Shown piece after piece: positions 1 to 11,728 of a stretch of 64,000 nt of DNA; positions within the stretch are counted from its first letter, which is position 1; each line of letters begins with the position of its first letter. The notes under the pieces were generated by a model, which saw only the letters and a list, made by a program, of their open reading frames with translations, searched no databases and was not told where the DNA came from. The stretch comes from Talinum fruticosum. Taxonomy: Eukaryota; Streptophyta; Magnoliopsida; Caryophyllales; Talinaceae. The DNA lies in NCBI GenBank assembly GCA_021018815.1, contig JAITYX010000007.1:5457001-5521000 (forward strand), written 5' to 3'. The position numbers and the translations under genes are program-made.

Positions 1-391
1 GTTTTTTCTTGTACTATACAAAGGGGCAAGCAAATATAAGAAAAATTATTTAAAAAAAATTAGACTTATGACGATGGTTCTTAACGTAAAACCGTAGTCA
101 TAGGCTCATCTATGACGACAGTTCAAATGAAGGAATTGTCGTCATAATTGCTCTGTAATAATTTTTCCAACTATAGAGGACGACCTATGATGATGGTTAA
201 GATAAAGAAACCGTTGTCATATATTGACCTATAACTACGGTTTTTCCATCCGAACTGTCGTCATATATTGACCTATGACTATGGTTTTGAACCTTAGTCA
301 AAGGTGGTATATACAACAACGCCCAAATACACGACACCTTGTCGTTAACTATCGTTTTTAACCGTAGTTAAAGGTGGTTTCTATAGTAGTG
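1..391. mobile_element. CACTA-like element, terminal fragment with subterminal repeats
   Basis: The stretch is built from direct and inverted copies of a motif close to TATGACGACGGTT, for example near 65-105, 185-222 and 260-300. It ends at 391 in ...CTATAGTAGTG, whose reverse complement starts CACTAC, the CACTA hallmark. Arrays of short subterminal repeats beside CACTAC termini are typical of the CACTA (En/Spm) superfamily. The other end lies left of the window. No transposase is visible here. The exact end and the 3-bp target duplication cannot be confirmed. Confidence 0.6.
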
Positions 392-865
392 AGGCTCACA
401 AGTATAAGATTAAATCTAAAACAATCACACTCATCCAAGCATGCAAATGAAGACAAGGTGCCACCTAATAGTAAAAAAGATCTATGGTCAAAAGAGGGTT
501 AAGACTAGGTAGGATACATGAAGACTCATAGTCCAAGCATTTACTCTTTCGTGTGGGGCATGACAAGAAAATATGTTAGAATCCTCGGTGGCTCTCGGTA
601 AACCAAGAGCGCGTGCTATGAGGGAAGAGGTACCGCCTCCATTAGCAATCAAGCCTAGTTGGGCCCGCCTTGGTCGCAGATAGGAGCCTCTTACCGAAGT
701 GTTTACAAGGGGTAAAAGATCATGGTCCAATCAACGAGTAATAAACTATGTCCGAAGGTTGCTAAAATACGGGATTCCTAATGCAAGTACATTGTTAAAA
801 CTCACTACTCAAGTTTTCAAGTTTCGCCCTCTTAATAAATTATTTATCGCCAGTGAGTCGCTATC
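392..865. other. unassigned stretch between CACTA end and solo LTR
   Basis: No convincing gene. Short ORFs on both strands (488-730 minus, 699-923 plus) resemble nothing I recognise. The segment could be an older repeat in which the downstream LTR inserted, or the 3' internal end of a gypsy element. Confidence 0.3.
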
Positions 866-2766
866 TGTAAGAACCACGGCCAGCGGGGCTGACCGAGCTT
901 CCCTACCAATTGGTGGGTTTTAGAAATTTTAAAGAATGATTTAGGGTTTTTAAGATGGTTTTGAAATGTGGGGATGAACCTTTTATTAGATTTCCGAATT
1001 TTATTAAATATGATTTAAAACAAATTAAGTTTGAATGGTAGTTTTATTAATCATTTTATTTTAGAAATTATTTTCGAAGTCCGGGATATTATTTCGTGAA
1101 TCGAACGATAAATAAGATTAGGGTTTCTGTTTCGCCATAAGGCTTTAGGGACAAGCCGGTGTGTAAACACTGTTTGGACCCAAGCCCCGCCTACTAACCG
1201 CTCGGTGCAGGTGGCTGCTGGCACCCGGTGGTGGCTAGCGCCGATCAAGGACAAAGGTTGAGACCGTAAGTTTTTAGGAAAGAAAAACTAACACAAACAA
1301 AAGCAAATTTACTCTTCCAATCTTAGTACGGGAAAAACTAAGACTTAAAAAGATAAAAAAATGACTCTATCGGTCTTAGAACCGAGAATAGGATTCGGGG
1401 CGAAGGTAAGAAATGTAGAGATAAACCCTTCCGTTACGCCCGTCAAACGATGGCCATTATTAGTTCAAGTAGTGAATTAAAATAATATATCAAACACAAG
1501 CACACAACATGTGAAACAGAACATAATAATAAAAGTGGTAAAGAAAGAAACGAAAAGCGTTAAAGGAAGTAAAAGTGAAAAGAAAAGAAAACACAAGAAA
1601 ATAATGAGATTACATCGGACGGGAAGGAATTTATAAGCAATTACATCTCCAAACCACAATACGGAAAGCAATAAATAAAATAATTAAGTAAATCGTGATT
1701 TGAATAACGATTTGGTGCCCTAAGGTTGTCCCACTCGCTGATCCGGATATTGGATCTTGATCCGGTCATGCGACGATGGCGAATAACAGGGGCTTTTTGT
1801 GAGTATTTGTGGAAACGAGTAGGTATAAAGATGAATGATGAAGTTTCTAGGTTCAGATTTGGTTAGGGTGAAGGGTAGAATGGGAAGGGGCTGAAAAGAG
1901 ACTAAGAGGTTCGAGTACAAAGAAGAGTATTCAATAGCTCTTAATCAAGTTTCAGCAATGTGACATTGAGGGATGAGACATTGCTGATATGAGAGCCTAA
2001 GATCTCTATTTATAGGTTAAGGAATGACCGAAGGTTTATGCTCAGCTATCCATCCAAAATTAGCTGCAAAACGGGGCCAGCATAATATGGAGATTGAACC
2101 GGATAAAACCGAATAGAAATGATGTAGGGGCACCAGCCACAAAGGGTTTTTATAGGGTTTCATGCCCTCTCGTGCTGCAATAGGATCCTTTAGCCCAAAA
2201 CGCAACGTTTCAAGGTCATAAAGGTGGTAGGGGCACCGACCACTAGGGTTTTGTGCCCTTTCCATGCTCGGAACAGAGTCTTGGCCAAAACATAACGTTT
2301 TGAGGCGAACTATTTCAGGTTGGGGGCGTCCGCCAAACAATGTCGTCTTGGGGATTTTGAGCTATTAATCTCGGGTGGACTGTCTTGGAGAAAAATACAG
2401 CACTTTAAAGCTTGTGATCATGAAATAAAACGCTTAACATCCTCTTGAGGTCTTTAGCTTTGTGTCCGGTTTGACGAGAAAAATAAAACGCGAATTCGAG
2501 CCCGAAATTTCCGTACACTACATTAGACTTAAGTTGACTCTGGAGGCTTGACTGCGGCTTAGACCATCTAAAAAAAAGGGATTTTTGGACCGACCAAGGC
2601 CAAAGGTTATTTAGTTGGTACTGAGGGTTCTTTGTGGTTTACTAGCTTCGTCGCATCAATCGGAGACAGACCATGATCCAAATCCACAAATAGGACTCGG
2701 GATTTCATCATCGGGCCAACAAATAAATAAAGTAGAAAAGGCATGACACTTTTTAGGCGTCTATAG
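866..2766 (+). repeat. gypsy-like LTR, family A, copy 1 (probably solo)
   Basis: About 1.9 kb that aligns along its length with 23950-25932. Shared landmarks are the start TGTAAGAACCACG / TATAACAACCACG, the GTGGGGATGAA block near 970, the ATTAGGGTTT block near 1110, and the end TTTTAGGCGTCTATA / TTTAGGTGCATGTA. No gag or pol lies beside it, so it looks like a solo LTR. Its right end abuts the copia LTR at 2767, so no target duplication can be read. Short ORFs inside (1051-1254, 1720-1920, 2017-2340, minus strand) are not genes. A third, partial copy lies at 48780-49258. Confidence 0.7.
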
Positions 2767-4419
2767 TGAAGACTCGGACTTTACATATACATCATCTTAC
2801 CTCCATCAAAGAATCGGGTATAAGACTTCAGCTGTCATAAGGTTTTGATTTCAAGTCATTCCGTATGCCTTAGAAACTTTTCCGAGTGATAGATCATCTT
2901 TTACGAGTGTTGCGAAACCATTACATATATTCTCACTTGATTTTGACTGATTTAGAAAGCATACTCTGTTCACACACTCGTTCGAGTCACTCGGACAACA
3001 CTCGATTTATCGCATGTTCAAACACTTGTTCTATTTTGCACAACCGCAGATTCGACTTCATGTTCCAAAAATAAAATTACATTGATAATTCATTCTTCTA
3101 AGTCAGCATATTTTGTTTGAACTTTTCTTTGTTTAAATCAAGTATGATATTATTTATTTGAGTTGATTCTCTCTTAGACTAACTCGGATGGATTTTGAGT
3201 CTCGTGGATATTAGACTCAGAAAATTCCATTTGTTTTTCTAACTCGGATAATTATGCACTTAATCATCTTAATTAATTTATTATCTCGTGTCTAATCTTG
3301 GACCAAAGTATTTTATACTTGGAGAACAAATGTTCATTTACTTTTGTAGGTTATTCAAACGAGGCTATCCTATTTTTGAATTACAAAAGTAACCTAGCTT
3401 CGAACGTCAAATCACCAGCAGACAAGGCTTTTTCTATCTACGACCTAGCCCCGGACAATCGTGTCGTGGTTGTCTGTTTCCAAAGCTGGAAATCAACAAC
3501 GCTAAGCTTAACGGTGGTTTCCACCTTACTTTTCAAGACACCGCCAGGTGGTTTTGGGACTTCCAAAGGAGTTAAGAGTCAGTTGCCCAACAAACATACA
3601 TCAACGGATATTTTCGGAGTGACTCGGAAAATCTGCTACAACGGTCACAAAGGACTTCCAGTCGGAAGATGGTCACAATGGCTAGTTTTCTTGGTCATCT
3701 ATAAATAGAAGCCAACTCTCAAGACTTGAAGATTCGTTGAAAGAACTGTCAATACACATACTTGAGCAAAAGTCTTTGCATTCATATTCAATCTTCTACT
3801 TACAACTCCAACTCTATAATTAATATTCTCTCGAGTTGTAAGGTTTTGTAATCAGTCACAAACACTTATTCTTACTTTCGAGTAAGGTCCCTTGACTGAG
3901 CTGTAAGGGTTATCTCAGCTCGGTTGTCCCTAGCTGTAAAGGTTATCTCGGTTAGGAAGTATTAGATCGGATAAGAGAATTTCTGAATATAGGAAAAACT
4001 CATAAGGAGTTGTCTAAGGGAGCAACTTAGGTTGAGTCATTCTACTATATTTTGTGGATTCAAAATAGTGGATTTGACTTCGTGCTTGGATTAGCACGGA
4101 CCATGGTTTTCTGCCCCAAGAGGGTTTCCACGTAATTTACGAGTTGATACTTTTACGAGTCCAATCTAGGCCCCAAGAGGGTTTCCACGTAATTTCGAGT
4201 TAATACTTTTCTAAGTCCAATCTAGACTCGGACAGCATCTAAAGTTCTGTCCAATCAGTATCTTCATCTTCCACTTATTTATGAGTCAATGTTTTTTGAG
4301 TTCATTCTTGACTCACACTCTCCTCGAGAATCATATCAAGTGTTTAACTCGAGTGAATTTCCTCATCACCCTATTCACCCCCTGTAGGGTGACTTAGCTT
4401 CTCCGAGGGCAAACCTTCA
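2767..4419 (+). repeat. copia 5' LTR of older element E2 (LTR0)
   Basis: Starts TGAAGACTCGG and ends AAACCTTCA, sharing the TGAAG...CTTCA terminal inverted repeat with the other LTRs. It is followed at once by the primer-site text TTGGTATCGAGC. It is about 1.65 kb and more diverged from LTR1 and LTR2 than those two are from each other, which fits an older insertion. A TATAAATA box lies at 3700. The internal region of this element resumes at 15338 after E1. Confidence 0.75.
3700..3707 (+). promoter_or_regulatory. LTR TATA box (LTR0)
   Basis: TATAAATA followed by GAAGCCAAC, at the same place in every LTR of the family. This is likely the U3 promoter; transcription would start a few tens of bases downstream. 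Confidence 0.55.
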
Positions 4420-4432
4420 ATTGGTATCGAGC
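4420..4432 (+). other. primer-binding site remnant of E2, interrupted by E1
   Basis: ATTGGTATCGAGC directly after LTR0. The core resembles the iMet-type copia primer site TGGTATCAGAGC but lacks one A. E1 starts immediately after GAGC (4429-4432), and GAGCC reappears at 15338, which reads as a target-site duplication. Confidence 0.6.
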
Positions 4433-6037
4433 TCGAAGACTCGGACACTCGCTTGACACAATTCCGAGTTCTAACAGAGGAATCGAGTATAAGAATTTCT
4501 CACTTATAGAGTTTTGATTCCAAGGCATTCTCTCGTACCTTAGAAACTTTTCTGAGTGATATGGTATCTTCTCTAAGTGATATAGCATTTACTTCATGTA
4601 TTTCTTGCTTGTCTCTAAGTGACTCAAAAAGCAGATCTGCATGTCTCACTCGGTTCCGAGTCCCTTATTTCTTAGATATATAGCATGCTTGAATTGACTA
4701 GTATTTCGCTTTACCACACTCGGATCCGACTTTATGTTATAAGTTCTATTTTGTTAGAGTTAGTGCTTCTAGTCCGAATCATGCTTAGTCTATATCAAGT
4801 TATTTCACTCGATATTCTTTATGTAACTTGATTCTTCGCTTAGACTAACTCGGATGGAATTTTGAGTTTCATGGATATTAGACTTAGAAAATTCCACTCA
4901 CTTTCCGACTCGGATAATTAGTTGCTTAATTATCTTAATTATATTATTATCTCGTGTCTAATCGTGGACCAAAGTATTTTATACTTTGAGAACAAAAATC
5001 GATTTACTTTTGTAGGTTATTCAAACGAGGATACACTTTTTGAATTACAAAAGTAACCGAGCTTCAAAACGTCAAATCACCAGACATGCATGACTTTTCC
5101 CTTCTCTGTCCTAGTCCCAAAAGATTGTGTCGGGGCTGTCTGTTTCCAAATCTGGAAAACTGAAACACCAAGCTTAACAGTGGTTTCCACCTTATCCTTC
5201 AAGACACCGCCGGTGGTTTTGGGACTTCCAAGAGAGTTAAGAACCGTTGCCCAACGTTCATATCACAACGGATACTTTACGAGTGACTCGGAAAGCCCTT
5301 ATCAACAGATCACAAAGGACTTCCCGTCGAAGTTGGAGATAATGGCTATGCTGCTTGGTCATTTATAAATAGAAGCCAACTTTCAAGACGTGAAGATTGC
5401 CGAACCTATTGTTAATACACGTACTTGAGAAAAGTCATTGTATTCATTCTCAATCTTCTACTTACAACTCCCACTCTGTAATTCATTATATTATGAGTTG
5501 TAAGGTCTTGTACTTAGTTACAAACACTTTCTTACTTTCTGGATAAGGTCCCTTGACTAAGCTGTAAAGGTTAACTCAGCTTAGTTGTCTCTAGCTGTAA
5601 AGGTTATCTCAGCTAGGAAGTACTAGATCGAGATAAGGGAATTTTTGAGTCTAGGAAAACTTGTAAAGAGTTGTTTAAGGGAGCAACTTGGGTTCGGTCA
5701 GTCTATCGTATTTTGTGGACTCAAAATAGTGAATTTGACTTTGTGCTTGGATTAGCACGGTCCGTGGTTTTCCGCCCCGAGGAGGGTTTCCACGTAACTT
5801 CTTTGTCTTTACTTGTCTCGAGTTCATTCTAGACTCGGACAGTCTCAAAGCTTCAGATTTATCCGCCTCTTTACTCTTTATAGCAATTATGAGTCCATAC
5901 TTTTTGACCCCACTTTAGACTTAGAATCTGTTTACTGCCTTCACTTTGGCAAAAGAGTTTGTTTTTCAAAGAAAATCCTCCATCACCGTATTCAGCCCCC
6001 TCTAGGGTGACTCGAGACTCTCCCGAGCAAACCTTCA
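4433..6037 (+). repeat. E1 5' LTR (LTR1)
   Basis: Starts (T)CGAAGACTCGG, a variant of TGAAGACTCGG, and ends CAAACCTTCA. It is followed by ATTGGTATCGAGCC. Inside are a TATAAATA box at 5364 and an 11-bp inverted repeat, TTACTTTTGTA (5004) and TACAAAAGTAA (5046). Confidence 0.8.
5364..5371 (+). promoter_or_regulatory. LTR TATA box (LTR1)
   Basis: TATAAATA before GAAGCCAACT, conserved in position across the family's LTRs. Likely drives the genomic RNA of E1. Confidence 0.55.
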
Positions 6038-6050
6038 ATTGGTATCGAGC
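6038..6050 (+). other. E1 primer-binding site
   Basis: ATTGGTATCGAGC one base after the LTR end. It matches the tRNA-iMet-type site of copia elements except for one missing A (expected ...TATCAGAGC). The same variant occurs after LTR0 and beside the inverted LTR. Confidence 0.6.
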
Positions 6051-6096
6051 CTAGCCTTTCAGAAAGGATCTAACCATCCAAAGGTATAAAGATCAA

Positions 6097-7900
6097 ATGG
6101 CTCGAGAACAATGAAGAGTTCGATGAAGGAAGATCTTCCAGCAGACCACCAAAATTCAAAGGGTCAAACTTTGTGCATTGGAAGAAGCTCATGGGATGTT
6201 TCTTCTTGGATCATGATGAAGATGTTTGGGAAATCATACAACAAGGAAACTACATTCCAATGAAGACAGAAGAATTCAGAATCATTCCCAAGGCAAAGGC
6301 CGAGTTTACTCCGAGCGAAGTAGAGAAGTTCGAAAGAACTTCAAGGCAATGAACATTCGATGTGTGCCATCGGCTCGAGAGGAATATAATCGAGTATCTG
6401 CCTGTGATTCAGCCAAAGAAGTGTAGGACACACTTGGACAACACTTATGAAGGCACAAGCCGAGTCGGACAAGCGAAGATTAGTCAATATCTTCATAAAT
6501 ATGAGCTATTCAAGATGGAGCCAGAAGAGAACATTACTCGGATGTTCATTTGATTTACTGAGATTACCAACAATCTCAAGTCTTTGGGTAAGAAGATTAC
6601 ACAGGAAGAAATGTGCCGAAAGATACTTAGAAGCCTACCAAAGAGAAGGTGGGGTCCTAAGGTGACTGCCATAGAGGAGGCTAAGAACCTATCACTTCTA
6701 AAGCTAGACGAGCTCATCGGGAAGCTTCTTACTCATGAAATCCACCGGAAGAGGAGGATGTTGAGGGCAGCACAAAAAGAAACATAGCGCTGAAAGCCTC
6801 GAAACCCGAGAAGAAAATATGAGTTCCTCTGACTCGAGAAGAGGATCCTATGGCACTTATTGCTAGAGGCTTCAAGAGAATGATGAAGCACAAAAGATGG
6901 GACAAAAGGCCAAAAGAAGAATTCTACAAGAAAGATAAGAGGGACAGAAAAGGTAAGTACTCTTCTCCTTCAAAGTTATCCTTATCTAAGAATTCTGGAT
7001 GTTTTGAGTGTGGCAGCAAAGACCAAATAGTCAAAGACTATCCAAAGAGAAAGAGGGACGAGAAAGAAGAAAAAGGCTATGATGGCCACATGGAGTGACG
7101 AGGACTCATCGGAAGATGATGAGGAGTCGAGATGACTCAAAATGTCCGATGGCAATTTTTGACTCGGAAGCTGAAAGAGAGTTAGACTCGGACTCGGACA
7201 ATGAGGAAACAAATCCTCAAGAGGTAATTGAATACTTCCTCAAATTCTCCAAAGCTGATTTAGCTAAATATATTTTTACTTTGGAAGAAAAGTCCAATTC
7301 GATTCTTCTCATTTCAAAGAACAACTCGAGTCAATTTCATCCGAGAGCATCTCTTTGAAAAATGAATTGGAAAAGCTGAGACTCACACTCGAGAGAACTC
7401 CGGACTAGTGCTCAATCCAAAGAGACTAAGTCCGAGTTACTCGAAAAGAAAATGAGCAGCTAAAGCGGAAGCTCATTGAGTCTCAAGATCTGGTTTTAAA
7501 ATATACTCAAGGTTAGAAAAACCTTGAAATGCTTTTAGGATCTCAATGTGTCTCCTTCAGAAAAGAAGGTCTTGGTTTCAACAAAGAGGAGGAATCCAAT
7601 TCCTACTCAGAACTATTTAAAAGGATTCCGGAACTGTAGAGTTCAGGAAAGCTGAGCATGGTCCCATTCATAGAAATGAAGGGAGGACTAAGCCAGAGTT
7701 GTTTACAAGAAGAAACCATCTTCTTCAGTTTCTAAAGGAAATGTTTTCAAAAAGAAAGAGACACAGACTCGGTTCTCTGCAAGGAAGACTCAAAATCAGA
7801 CTAAACCTAAAGTCATTCAAATGCGGGTTCGAAAAACCTTCTTCCTCGAAAAGGGACCATAGTAAAGAATGCTACTGGGTTCGTTAGAGGAAGTGAGAAG
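6097..7900 (+). pseudogene. E1 gag (copia nucleocapsid polyprotein), broken
   Basis: Gag forms the virus-like particle that packages element RNA in the cytoplasm. The start ATGGCTCG at 6097 is shared with E2 (15387) and E4 (29263). Recognisable pieces are the copia-type gag domain (UBN2-like), with ACDSAKEV near 6400, SRVGQAKISQYLHKYELFK near 6460-6515 and KLLTHEI near 6720. A basic stretch and a CCHC zinc knuckle follow at 7000-7041. The knuckle reads CFECGSKDQIVKDY, so the His and last Cys are lost. The rest to about 7900 is charged and probably coiled-coil. Several frameshifts and stops split it. Confidence 0.75.
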
Positions 7901-7904
7901 GGTT

Positions 7905-8330
7905 AGATTTTCTCTGTTTTGCAGGTCACTCGGAAGAGATCAAAAGGACATTGGTACCTTGACGGTGGATGTTCACGCCACATGTCGGGAGACGCGAGGA
8001 CTCTCCTCCGAGTTAGAAAAACATAAAGGAGGAAAGGTCACTTTTGGAGATGACAACAAAGGCAAGATAGTTGGGATAGGCAAGATTGGGAAAGGATGCA
8101 ATCTGGTCGAGTCCAGTTTATCTTGTCAAAGGATTAAAGTACAATCCGCTCAGCATCTCTCAACTGTGCGATAAAGGTCAAGAGGTAAGATTCACTCGGA
8201 CCAACTATTACATTTCGATGTTACCACCAAGGAAGTCAAGCTTTTAGGTAAAAGATCAGGTAACACTTACATTATTCCTCTTTCGACCCGAGTCGGAATT
8301 TATCTTGCTTAAAAGCATCTCTTCATGATG
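7905..8330 (+). pseudogene. E1 aspartic protease, broken
   Basis: The retroelement protease cuts the gag-pol polyprotein. Near 7950 the text reads HWYLDGGCSRHMSGD, the copia protease motif in which the usual D-S-G is D-G-G (the Ser codon has become Gly). Downstream KVTFGDDNKGKIVGIGKIG near 8030-8090 and a ...LLSISQL-like block near 8150 belong to the same domain. E2 shares the DGG variant, while E4 keeps DSG. Frameshifts disrupt it. Confidence 0.7.
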
Positions 8331-9340
8331 ATTCATGGACATGGCATCGTAGATTAGGCCATGTTAGCATGCATACCATCAAGAAATTGGCATCTCATGG
8401 TTTCGTTAGGGGTTTACCTAACTGTGCTTTTGAGAAAGATAAAGTTTTGAAGCATGCACTAGAGGGAAACAAGTCAGATCATCATTCAAATCTCCGAAGA
8501 CAGTTTCCAAATCCAAAGTGCTTGAGTTGCTTGCATATGGACTTATGTGGTGAAATTCCTGTTAAGAGCCTCGGAGGTAAATCATATATATTTGTTATTA
8601 TTGATGATTATTCACGATTTACCTGGGTGTGTTTTCTCAGGCACAAGAATGAAGCATTCAAGGAGTTCAGCAAGCTCCGTAGAAAGATTCAAGTTGAGTC
8701 TCGGACTCGAGATCCGAGAGAATTCGAACCGACCATGGAAGGGAGTTCGACTACTCGGAATTCTCAGAGTTTTGTGACAAAAATGGCATCTCTCACAACT
8801 TCTTAGCACCAAGAACTCCTCAACAAAATGGAGTAGTGGAGAGAAAGAACAGAACCCTGAAAGAAATAGCAAGGACTATGATGATTGAGCACAACTTACC
8901 TTACTATTTACAGGCTGAGGCGAGTCAACACGACCAACTATACTACGAATAGATGCCTCATCGAGACCCATATTGAAGAAAACACCTTATGAGCTCTACA
9001 AAGGGAAGAAACCAAATATTTCCTATTTCGAGATCATTTGGATGTAAGTGTTTCGTTCACAACAATGATAAGGATCACCTGACCAAGTTTGATGCTCGGT
9101 CGGATGAAGGTATTTTTACGGGTTATTCTTCTCACAGCAAAGCTTATCGCATTTTCAATAAGAAAACTAACAAAGTGGAAGAAAGCATCCATGTTGTTTT
9201 TGATGAGCTTGAACAGGAAAAACCAAGTGAGTCTTCATACTCGGACTTGAAGCTCAGCAGAGAAGATGATGAAGCCGAGTCTACAAAGATTCAAACTCAA
9301 TCGGCTCGGAATGAAGTCACTCGAACGAAGTGACTCGGAA
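8330..9340 (+). pseudogene. E1 integrase with pre-integrase zinc region, broken
   Basis: Integrase inserts the element cDNA into the chromosome. The pre-integrase part starts near 8335 (WHRRLGHVSMHTIKKLAS). The core shows the first Asp in HMDLCGE (about 8537), the second in DDYSRFTWVCFL (about 8600), and the Glu region around PQQNGVVERKNRTL near 8815-8860. The C-terminal part runs through KTPYELYKGKKPNISYF (8980-9035) to about 9240. The zinc-binding Cys pair is damaged, and indels break the frame repeatedly. Confidence 0.75.
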
Positions 9341-9582
9341 TAAGATAACTCTAGAGCCCGCTCAGAATGAACAAGCTAATGAAGAAGATCACTCAGAATA
9401 AGCTTCTGACAATGAGGTAGCTCAACTCACAAATCTAGTGAATCGGAGAACCAGGTAAAGCATTCAAGTTTACTTTTAGTCATCCACTAGAAAACATACT
9501 ATCCGATATCAACGAGTGGGGTAAGAACTCATTCCTCTCTTCAAAATCTATGTGCATTCACTGCATTCATCTCATTAACTGA

Positions 9583-10440
9583 ACCCAGAAATGCACTAGA
9601 GGCCCTAAATGAACCTGAATGGGTAGAGGCCATGCAAGAGGAACTCAATCAATTCGAGAGAAACCAAGTCCGGCCTCCGATCAACCGACCTTCGACCACC
9701 CAGTCATAGGAACCAAATGGGTTTTCAAGAAGAAACAGGATGAAGGAGGGGTGGTAGTCGAAACAAGGCTAGACTTGTGGCTCAAGGTTACAATTAAGAA
9801 GAAGGAATTGATTGTGGGGAAACCTTTGCACTGTTGCCGGAATCGAAGCTATTAGAATATTATTGGCATTTGCATCCAGCATGCATATTAAATTATATCA
9901 AATTGATGTTAAGTGTGCATTTCTCAATGGTTTTATTGAAGAGGAAGTCTATGTCGAGCAGCCTCCTGGTTTTGAAAACTCAGAATTTCCAGATCATGTT
10001 TTAAACTTCAAAAGGCTCTTTATGGTCTTAAACAAGCTCCCCAAGCTTGGTATGAAAGAGCTGAGCAGTTTCTTGGTTCAAAATGATTTTAAAAGAGGTC
10101 GGATCGACAAGACTCTCTTTATAAAAACCAAGGGGAAAGATTTCCTTATTGTTCAAATCTATGTTGATGATATTATCTTTGGAGCTACTAATGAATATAC
10201 GTGCCAATAATTTTCACGAGTTGATGAGTCGGGAATTCCAAATGAGTATGATGGGAGAACTCAATTTCTTCCTTGGTTTACAAATCAAACAAGACAAAAA
10301 TGGGATCTACGTCCATCAATCCAAGTATACCAAGGAGCTGCTGAAGAAATACAAACTTCAAGATGCAAAGCACGCATCTACACCCATGAGCAGCGAGTAT
10401 AAAGCTTGACTCGGACGAGAAAGGTAAAGCAATAGATCGA
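9583..10440 (+). pseudogene. E1 reverse transcriptase, broken
   Basis: Copies element RNA into cDNA. Visible blocks are EPEWVEAMQEELNQFE-like text near 9610-9660, the LDVKCAFLNG-type block near 9900-9930, EEVYVEQPPGFE near 9940-9975, and the catalytic YVDD at 10160-10171. The primer-grip and connection region (MSMMGELNFFLGLQIKQ) follows near 10240-10295. The order and spacing are those of copia RT. At least three frameshifts divide it. Confidence 0.8.
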
Positions 10441-10458
10441 AACTCTATCGAGGTATGA

Positions 10459-11107
10459 TTGGGTCTTTGCTATATCTTACTTCCAGCCGGCCGAGATATA
10501 ATGTTCGGTGTTTGTTTATGCGCAAGATTCCAAGCTAATCCAAAAGAATCACATCTCACTGCGGTGAAGAGAATATTCGAGATATCTTGCAGGAACTTAG
10601 AACTTAGGTGTATGGTACTCAAGAGACTCGGAACCGACCCTCACTTGGATACTCGAGATGCGGACTACGCTGGATACAAAGTTGATAGAAAGAGCACTTC
10701 GGAGCTTGCCAATTTACGGGTCAATCCTTAATATCTTGGCACTCAAAGAAGCGAGAACTCGGTAGCTCTATCAACTGCTGAAGCTGAGTATATTGCAGCT
10801 GAAGCGTGTTACGCTCGGATTTTATGGATAAAGCAACACTTGAGAGATCTTGAGCTTTCTTTCAAATCGGTTCCAATCAAGTGTGACAATCGAGTACAAT
10901 CGGCATCACGAAGAATCCGAGTTCAGCACTCAAAGACAAAACATATTGAGGTCGAGATATCATTTCTTAAGAGACCACTCCGAGAAAGGTGATATTGAAC
11001 TTGAGTTCATTCCTACTAATCTTCAATTAGCTGATATCTTTACTAAGCCTCTTGGTGAAGATCGGTTTTGCTTTATTCGGAATGAGCTTGGTATGTTAAA
11101 TGCATAA
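10459..11107 (+). pseudogene. E1 RNase H domain, broken
   Basis: Degrades the RNA strand of the RNA/DNA hybrid during reverse transcription. Landmarks are DADYAGYKVDRKSTS near 10655-10695, AEAEYIAAEAC near 10780-10810, and the C-terminal ADIFTKPLGEDRF (about 11030-11070), ending at 11107. Frame breaks separate the blocks. Confidence 0.75.
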
Positions 11108-11339
11108 CTATTTTCCATTGCTTGATTATGCGTTATGTGCTTATGCTTTATTGCTGGCTATTAGTTCGGTTGATTTCGTGATACTGAGTCGATAGTCTGT
11201 TAGTTTCGAGTTACTCGAAACCAATCCGAAGTCGGACTCGGACGTGGAGAAAAATTGGACTTCAAATTTCTAGAATTATCTCTAGATTAGTGGAGAATTT
11301 CAGAATATATTTTTCAAATTTTTTTCTCTCTCCCGCTCT

Positions 11340-11728
11340 CTCGCGATCTGTGATGAAACGCTAGCCGATGGATTTCAAACTGCGCTGAATCCCAACCGTC
11401 GAAGAAGAGAACCATCACACCGGTCAAAGATGAGTCGAGCCGAGTCGAACGGAAAGTTAACGGACGTTTTTCTTTCTATATATAGCGCCTATTCATCTTC
11501 GTCTTGTTACTTCACATTCCATTCTCTATCTCTCTCGTACGTAAAACTTCTCGCGAAAGCTTTCTACGTCTACGAGTGCTCTCCGGACTTCTTCAAGCGA
11601 CGTAAAGATAATCTCAAGTAAGTTCGATTGCTCTTATCTCCTTCTTCTACTCCTTTTCTTTTGCTCTCGTCTACCTACTCTCTTCTTCTCTTCCTCAAAA
11701 GTTTCCTCTTTCTTTCCTCATTCTCAAC
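11340..11728 (+). promoter_or_regulatory. E1 internal promoter/leader before the third ORF (TATA at 11476)
   Basis: Between the RNase H stop and the third ORF lies a block conserved in E1, E2 and E4, less so in E3. It has an ACCGT..GAAGAAGA and CACACCGGTC region, GCCGAGTCGAACGG, then a TATA-like sequence at 11476-11484. A CT-rich leader follows, with a splice-donor-like CAAGTAAGT (GTAAGT at 11618-11623), before ATG at 11729. The TATA-to-ATG distance is about 250 bp in E1, E2 and E4. A subgenomic promoter with a 5' UTR intron is an inference. Confidence 0.45.

Noticed and set aside
4420..4440. Direct LTR-LTR junction suggesting a two-LTR circle integration
   Set aside because: The primer site lies between the LTRs and the interrupted leader continues at 15338, so nested insertion explains it better.
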